Of a DNA stretch of 10,291 nucleotides, positions 6,730-10,291 are shown piece after piece. The notes under the pieces were generated by a model that was given only the letters and a program-made list of their open reading frames with translations, did no database searches and was not told the origin of the DNA. This DNA is from an uncultured beta proteobacterium. GTDB taxonomy: Bacteria > Pseudomonadota > Gammaproteobacteria > Burkholderiales > Rhodocyclaceae. Every line of letters starts with the position of its first letter. Within the stretch, counting starts at the first letter, position 1. The DNA lies in the NCBI GenBank assembly GCA_903932755.1, contig CAIZHL010000363.1:1-10291 (forward strand). Direction: 5' to 3'. The position numbers and the translations under genes are program-made.

Positions 6730-7296
6730 ATGACCGGACAACCCTCGAAACTGCTGCGCATCGCACACGCGCTCGACCCCATCGCCATCTGGACCGGCAA
6801 GCTGACGGCATGGCTGATCCTGCCCATGGTGCTGTCGCTCGCCTACGAGGTCACGGCGCGCTACGTGTTCGATTCCCCGACGCTGTGGGCCTATGACATG
6901 ACCTTCATGCTGTACGGCGCCTACTTCATGCTCGGCGCCGCCTACACCCTGCAGCGCAAGGGACACATCCGTACCGATTCGTTCTACGGCGCATGGTCGC
7001 CGCGTCGCCAGGGCATCGTCGATGCGATCTGCTACGTGGTGATGTTCATGCCCTTCGCCGCGATTTTTCTGTATTTCGGCTGGGGTTATTTCCTCAAGGC
7101 CTTCACAACCGGCGAACGCTTCGTCAGCAGCCCGTGGATGCCGATCACCTGGCCGTTCAAGCTGGCCATGCCGCTCACCGGATTGCTGCTGGCGATCCAG
7201 GGCGTCTCCGAATTCTGCAAGAGCCTCGATGCCGCGATCAGCGGACGCTGGGCCGACGGCGGGGTTGCGGCACTCCCCGGCAAGGAGGCCGTATGA
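6730..7296 (+). CDS. dctQ: TRAP transporter small membrane subunit (DctQ family)
   Basis: A 188-residue inner-membrane protein with four predicted hydrophobic segments (roughly residues 22-42, 55-75, 97-120 and 140-160). It shows the DctQ signatures YEVTARYVFDSPTLWAYD after the first segment and GHIRTDSFY in the loop between the second and third. It partners the large DctM subunit and receives substrate from DctP. The start at 6730 was chosen because the protein then begins in the normal DctQ position. A GTG at 6670 is in frame but lies inside the hairpin stem. The ribosome-binding site is poor (ACGGA about 10 bases upstream), consistent with lower synthesis than DctP. The stop overlaps the dctM start as ATGA. 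Confidence 0.92.
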   Translation: MTGQPSKLLRIAHALDPIAIWTGKLTAWLILPMVLSLAYEVTARYVFDSPTLWAYDMTFMLYGAYFMLGAAYTLQRKGHIRTDSFYGAWSPRRQGIVDAICYVVMFMPFAAIFLYFGWGYFLKAFTTGERFVSSPWMPITWPFKLAMPLTGLLLAIQGVSEFCKSLDAAISGRWADGGVAALPGKEAV

Positions 7297-8603
7297 GCAA
7301 CGAACTCTTCGGCCTGCTGGCCCTGGTGGCCCTGTTCGGCGCCATCTTCATCGGCTTCCCGATCGCCTTCACGCTGGGCGCCGTCGCGCTCGGCGCCGGC
7401 TTCGTCGCCTTCGGCCCGATGGTCTTCGACCTCGCCGTGCTGCAGACCTTCTCGGTAATGAAGGACACGATACTCGCGTCGATCCCCTTCTTCCTGTTCA
7501 TGGGTTTTCTGCTCGAGCAGTCGGGCCTGATGGAGCGCATGTTCACCGGCATCCAGCAATTGCTGGCCGGAGTCCGCGGCTCGCTGTATCTCGCGGTGCT
7601 GATCACGGCGACGATTTTTGCGGCGGCCACCGGCATCGTCGGCTCCGCCGTCACCCTGCTCGGCGTGATGGCCGGGCCGGCCATGATCAAGAGCGGCTAC
7701 GATGCCAAGCTGAGCGCCGGCGCGATCGCCGCCGGCGGCACGCTGGGCATCCTGATTCCGCCCTCGGTGATGCTGATCGTGATGGGGCCCGTGGTCGGCG
7801 TGCCGGCCACCGACCTGTTCGCCGCGGCGGTGATACCCGGCCTCTTGCTGGCCACCATCTTCACCGTCTGGTGCCTGGTGCGCTGCTGGCTGAATCCGGC
7901 GCTGGGCCCCGCGCTGCCGATGGAAATGCGCGCCACCTCGATGACCGCAGTCATCAAGGATCTGGCGATCGGCGTCCTGCCGGTGATCGTCGTCATCATG
8001 GCGACGCTGGGCGTAATCCTGATGGGCATCGCGACGCCGACCGATGCCGGCGCGGTGGGTTGCGCCGCGGTATTCTTCCTGACCCTGCTGACGCGGCGCA
8101 TGACCATGGCGAAGATCCGGCGCGCGGCCTACCAGTCGCTCGAGGTGTCGAGCATGATCCTGATGCTGGTCGCGGCATCGAACCTGTTCGGCGCCGTGTT
8201 CTCGCGCCTGGGCAGCGCGGAGTACCTGGCCAGCCTGCTGACCAGCCTGGCCCTGCCACCGACGCTGATGCTGATCGTGATCCTGGGGCTGATCTTCATC
8301 CTCGGCTGGCCGCTCGAATGGGTGCCCATCGTGCTGATCGTGGTACCCATCGTCTTGCCCATCATCCATGCACTGAACATCGACCTGATCTGGTTCTGCA
8401 CCCTGGTCGCGATGACGCTGCAGACCGCCTGGCTGTCACCGCCGGTGGCGCTCTCGGCGTATTTCCTGAAGGGCGTGGTGCCGCAATGGGAGCTCAAGCA
8501 GATCTATTCCGGCATGGTCCAGTTCATGATCCTGCAGCTGGTGGGCGTCGGCCTGGTGCTGGCGTTTCCGAAGCTGGCGACCTGGATGGTCACCGTCAAT
8601 TGA
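7293..8603 (+). CDS. dctM: TRAP transporter large permease subunit (DctM family)
   Basis: A 436-residue, highly hydrophobic permease that carries the substrate across the inner membrane, normally driven by sodium. Typical DctM blocks are visible: an N-terminal GFPIAFTLGAVALG segment, IPFFLFMGFLLEQSG, the ATGIVGSAVTLLGVMAGPAM core, GGTLGILIPPSVMLIVMG, and the second repeat ATPTDAGAVG (247-256). A final LSPPVALSAYFLKGV segment follows. The length is normal for an unfused DctM. The start ATG overlaps the dctQ stop by four bases (ATGA), with AAGGAGG four bases upstream (7282-7288), so the two membrane subunits should be made together. An in-frame extension upstream lies inside dctQ and is not used. 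Confidence 0.94.
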   Translation: MSNELFGLLALVALFGAIFIGFPIAFTLGAVALGAGFVAFGPMVFDLAVLQTFSVMKDTILASIPFFLFMGFLLEQSGLMERMFTGIQQLLAGVRGSLYLAVLITATIFAAATGIVGSAVTLLGVMAGPAMIKSGYDAKLSAGAIAAGGTLGILIPPSVMLIVMGPVVGVPATDLFAAAVIPGLLLATIFTVWCLVRCWLNPALGPALPMEMRATSMTAVIKDLAIGVLPVIVVIMATLGVILMGIATPTDAGAVGCAAVFFLTLLTRRMTMAKIRRAAYQSLEVSSMILMLVAASNLFGAVFSRLGSAEYLASLLTSLALPPTLMLIVILGLIFILGWPLEWVPIVLIVVPIVLPIIHALNIDLIWFCTLVAMTLQTAWLSPPVALSAYFLKGVVPQWELKQIYSGMVQFMILQLVGVGLVLAFPKLATWMVTVN

Positions 8604-8688
8604 GCGCCGTCGCGCGAAAAGCTCCGGCGCGGAACGGGTACCGCAAAACCGCTGATGCTCCGCCTATGAAGAATGGAGAGATCCGAAA

Positions 8689-9357
8689 ATGCTAGCCAAA
8701 GACGTCATGACCACGGCAATTCTGACCGTGACACCGGAAACCGATGTCGGCGATATCGCCCGCACCCTGCTCGACGCCCATATCAGCGCCATCCCGGTGA
8801 TTGCCGGTGACGGGACGCTGGTCGGCATCGTCAGCGAGGGCGATCTCATGCACCGCGCCGAAGCCGAAACACGCCGTCGCCCATCGTGGTGGCTGCGCCT
8901 GCTGGCGACGCCGGAAGAACCGACCGAGCGCTATTTGAAGGAGTACGGTCGCCGCGCGCGCGACGTGATGACCAAGGACGTGATTACCGTCGCGCCCGAC
9001 ACCCCCCTCACCGAAATCGCGGCGATGCTGGAGAAATACCACATCAAGCGCGTGCCCGTGATGGAGGGCGGCAAGCTGGTCGGCATCGTCAGCCGCGCCA
9101 ACCTGCTGCGCGGCGTAGCGACGTGGCAAAAGCCGACGGGCGTGCGCGTCGAGGACTCGGCCCTGCGCGAACTGTTGCTGAAAGCCCTGAACGAAGCCGA
9201 ACTGCCGATGCATCTGGTCAATGTCACCGTCACCGACGGCGCGGTGGAACTCTGGGGTGTGGTCGACTCCGAGCTGCAGGTCGAAGCGGCGCGGGCCGCG
9301 GCGGAAGCCACCGTCGGCGTGGTGCGCTTTGAAAGCCACCTGATCCGCAGGGCCTGA
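8689..9357 (+). CDS. CBS-CBS-BON domain protein
   Basis: A 222-residue soluble protein with two CBS motifs and a C-terminal BON domain. CBS1 spans about residues 4-56 (DVMTTAILTVTPETDV ... VGIVSEGDLM) and CBS2 about 91-143 (DVMTKDVITVAPDTPL ... VGIVSRANLL). A basic/tryptophan linker (TRRRPSWWLRLL, 61-72) lies between them. The BON domain covers about 152-221 (VNVTVTDGAVELWGVVDS). Paired CBS motifs form a module that often binds AMP, ATP or other adenosyl ligands; BON domains are thought to bind phospholipid or protein surfaces. No catalytic domain is attached. GGAGAG lies eight bases before the ATG. It follows dctM by 85 bases and precedes the regulator gene by 27 bases. A link to transporter or energy-state control is possible; a general stress or housekeeping role is equally possible. 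Confidence 0.9.
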   Translation: MLAKDVMTTAILTVTPETDVGDIARTLLDAHISAIPVIAGDGTLVGIVSEGDLMHRAEAETRRRPSWWLRLLATPEEPTERYLKEYGRRARDVMTKDVITVAPDTPLTEIAAMLEKYHIKRVPVMEGGKLVGIVSRANLLRGVATWQKPTGVRVEDSALRELLLKALNEAELPMHLVNVTVTDGAVELWGVVDSELQVEAARAAAEATVGVVRFESHLIRRA

Positions 9358-9371
9358 GCGGAAGCAGCCGC

Positions 9372-9378
9372 AAGGGAG
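9372..9378 (+). promoter_or_regulatory. Ribosome-binding site for the IclR gene, pointing to an ATC start
   Basis: AAGGGAG sits six bases upstream of ATC AAA CGC at 9385. No ATG, GTG or TTG occurs at a matching distance. The strength and spacing of this site are the main reason to place the regulator's start at an unusual codon. Confidence 0.55.
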
Positions 9379-9384
9379 ACGGCC

Positions 9385-10239
9385 ATCAAACGCAGCACGA
9401 CGGATACGGGTCGCTACCGGACGGCCGCCTGGGTCGAGCCCGGCGCGGAGGCGACGCCCGAAGGCGACGACGACGATTCGAACGAGGACATCCGGCGGCT
9501 GCGGCCGCTGGCCGTGCTCGAACACCTGAGCGAAGCCTCGCAGCCGCTGACGCTGGCGCAGCTGGCCGCCATGATGCGGGTGCCGAAAAGCACCCTGATG
9601 CGCCTGCTGCGCTCGATGGAACTGCATGGCTATCTGCTGCACATGCCCGCCGAACGCGGCTATGTCCTCGGCACGCGCTCGGCGACCCTGGCGCTGCGGA
9701 TGCTGCGCGGCTCCAACATCCGGCGCGAGTGCCGGGCGGTTCTCCGCAACCTGGTGCGCGCACTGGGCGAGACCTGCAACCTGACGGTGCCGGATGCCGG
9801 ACGCGTGCTCTATGTGGAGCGCATCGATACGACGGCGCCGCTGCGCATGCAACTGGAACCCGGCATCTGGGTGCCGATGCATTGCACCGCCAGCGGCAAG
9901 TTGTTCCTGGCGTCGATGCCCCTGCTGGACAGGCGCAGCATCCTGGATCAGATGCCGCTGCCGCGGCATGCGCCGCGCACGATCACGGATCGGCGCGAAC
10001 TCGAGGCGGAACTGGAGCGGATAGAGCGCCGCGGGGTGGGCATCGACAATGAAGAATTCGTGCTGGGCATGGTCGCCGTGGCGGTTCCCGTGCGCGGCAA
10101 CGACGGCAAGCTGGTGGCCGCGGTCGCCTGCCATGCGCCGACCGCGCGCCGTTCGCTGGACGAGTTGCTGACCTGCGTTCCCGATCTGTGCAAGGCCGCC
10201 GAGGCCATGCAGCGGATTCTGTGTCCGGCGAAAAGTTGA
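9385..10239 (+). CDS. IclR-family transcriptional regulator with apparent non-canonical (ATC) start
   Basis: A DNA-binding regulator with an N-terminal winged helix-turn-helix (about residues 36-100: LAVLEHLSEASQPLTLAQLA, then the recognition region VPKSTLMRLLRSME) and a C-terminal IclR effector domain. The effector domain starts near residue 113 and contains the typical blocks MHCTASGKLFLA and MVAVAVPVRGNDGKLVAAVA. With the ATC start it has 284 residues and an acidic stretch (EGDDDDSNED) before the DNA-binding domain. The frame is coding-like, with high GC at third positions, from 9385 onward. The first GTG (9514) cuts off the first HTH helix, and the first ATG (9571) lies inside the HTH. 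The gene follows the CBS-BON gene closely in the same direction. Such regulators usually sense a pathway compound and control adjacent catabolic genes, so the 17-bp palindrome before the GMC gene is a candidate target. If ATC is not used, a CTG at 9499 or GTG at 9514 are fallbacks. Confidence 0.85.
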   Translation: MKRSTTDTGRYRTAAWVEPGAEATPEGDDDDSNEDIRRLRPLAVLEHLSEASQPLTLAQLAAMMRVPKSTLMRLLRSMELHGYLLHMPAERGYVLGTRSATLALRMLRGSNIRRECRAVLRNLVRALGETCNLTVPDAGRVLYVERIDTTAPLRMQLEPGIWVPMHCTASGKLFLASMPLLDRRSILDQMPLPRHAPRTITDRRELEAELERIERRGVGIDNEEFVLGMVAVAVPVRGNDGKLVAAVACHAPTARRSLDELLTCVPDLCKAAEAMQRILCPAKS

Positions 10240-10291
10240 GGGCTGAGAGCGACGCCGTCGGGAAAGCTTCGTAATAAGCGGCGGCAAAAAG

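Noticed and set aside
4487..6811. Very long open frame on the minus strand (774 codons), and similar ones at 664-2013, 2385-3716, 7086-8369 and 8692-10287
   Set aside because: They are antisense to well-recognised genes, are rich in Arg, His, Gly, Ala and Gln as expected from GC-biased shadow frames, show no recognisable domains, and one crosses several gene boundaries.
6993..7292. In-frame extension of dctM 100 codons upstream
   Set aside because: It lies entirely within dctQ in another frame; the ATG at 7293 has AAGGAGG and an ATGA overlap and matches DctM length.
8604..8630. GCGCCG/CGGCGC inverted repeat just after dctM as a terminator
   Set aside because: The 15-base loop and lack of any T-run make it a poor terminator; such a pair is easily found by chance in GC-rich sequence.
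10240..10291. Sequence after the IclR stop
   Set aside because: Only 52 bases before the window edge; no gene start, hairpin or promoter could be supported.

Overview
The window comes from a GC-rich genome with strong G/C bias at third codon positions. The combination of a TctA-type transporter, a DctP/Q/M TRAP transporter, an IclR regulator and a REP-like intergenic repeat suggests a proteobacterium, most likely a betaproteobacterium (Burkholderiales or Rhodocyclales type). That placement is inference. All convincing genes lie on the + strand. There are no tRNA, rRNA, CRISPR or transposase genes, and no gene-free stretch exceeds 300 bases.

Layout: (1) 1-555, the 3' part of a tctA gene (large permease subunit of a tripartite tricarboxylate transporter). 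(2) 556-717, a spacer with a 76-bp REP/MITE-like palindromic element, all inside a segment bounded by an 11-bp direct repeat. (3) 718-3650, a tightly coupled pair: a CoA-acylating aldehyde dehydrogenase of the SauS/EutE/AdhE-N type and an AMP-forming acyl-CoA synthetase resembling SauT. Tandem hairpins follow. (4) 3651-3856, an AT-rich promoter region with a perfect 17-bp palindrome. (5) 3857-5455, a GMC-family FAD alcohol dehydrogenase. (6) 5537-8603, a complete TRAP transporter (dctP, dctQ, dctM) with a strong hairpin between dctP and dctQ and an ATGA overlap between dctQ and dctM. (7) 8689-9357, a CBS-CBS-BON protein. (8) 9385-10239, an IclR-family regulator that has no usable ATG; its best start is an ATC codon behind an ideal Shine-Dalgarno sequence.

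Working model (inference): the TRAP transporter, perhaps with the TctA system, imports small anionic organic acids or alcohols. The GMC enzyme oxidises an alcohol to an aldehyde. The CoA ligase and acylating dehydrogenase interconvert the matching acid, acyl-CoA and aldehyde. The best known precedent is C2-sulfonate catabolism, where isethionate (IseJ-type GMC dehydrogenase) and sulfoacetate (SauT then SauS) both converge on sulfoacetaldehyde. The expected next enzyme, sulfoacetaldehyde acetyltransferase (Xsc), is not in the window, so the sulfonate assignment is a hypothesis. The IclR protein probably controls the cluster, and the palindrome before the GMC gene is its most likely operator here.
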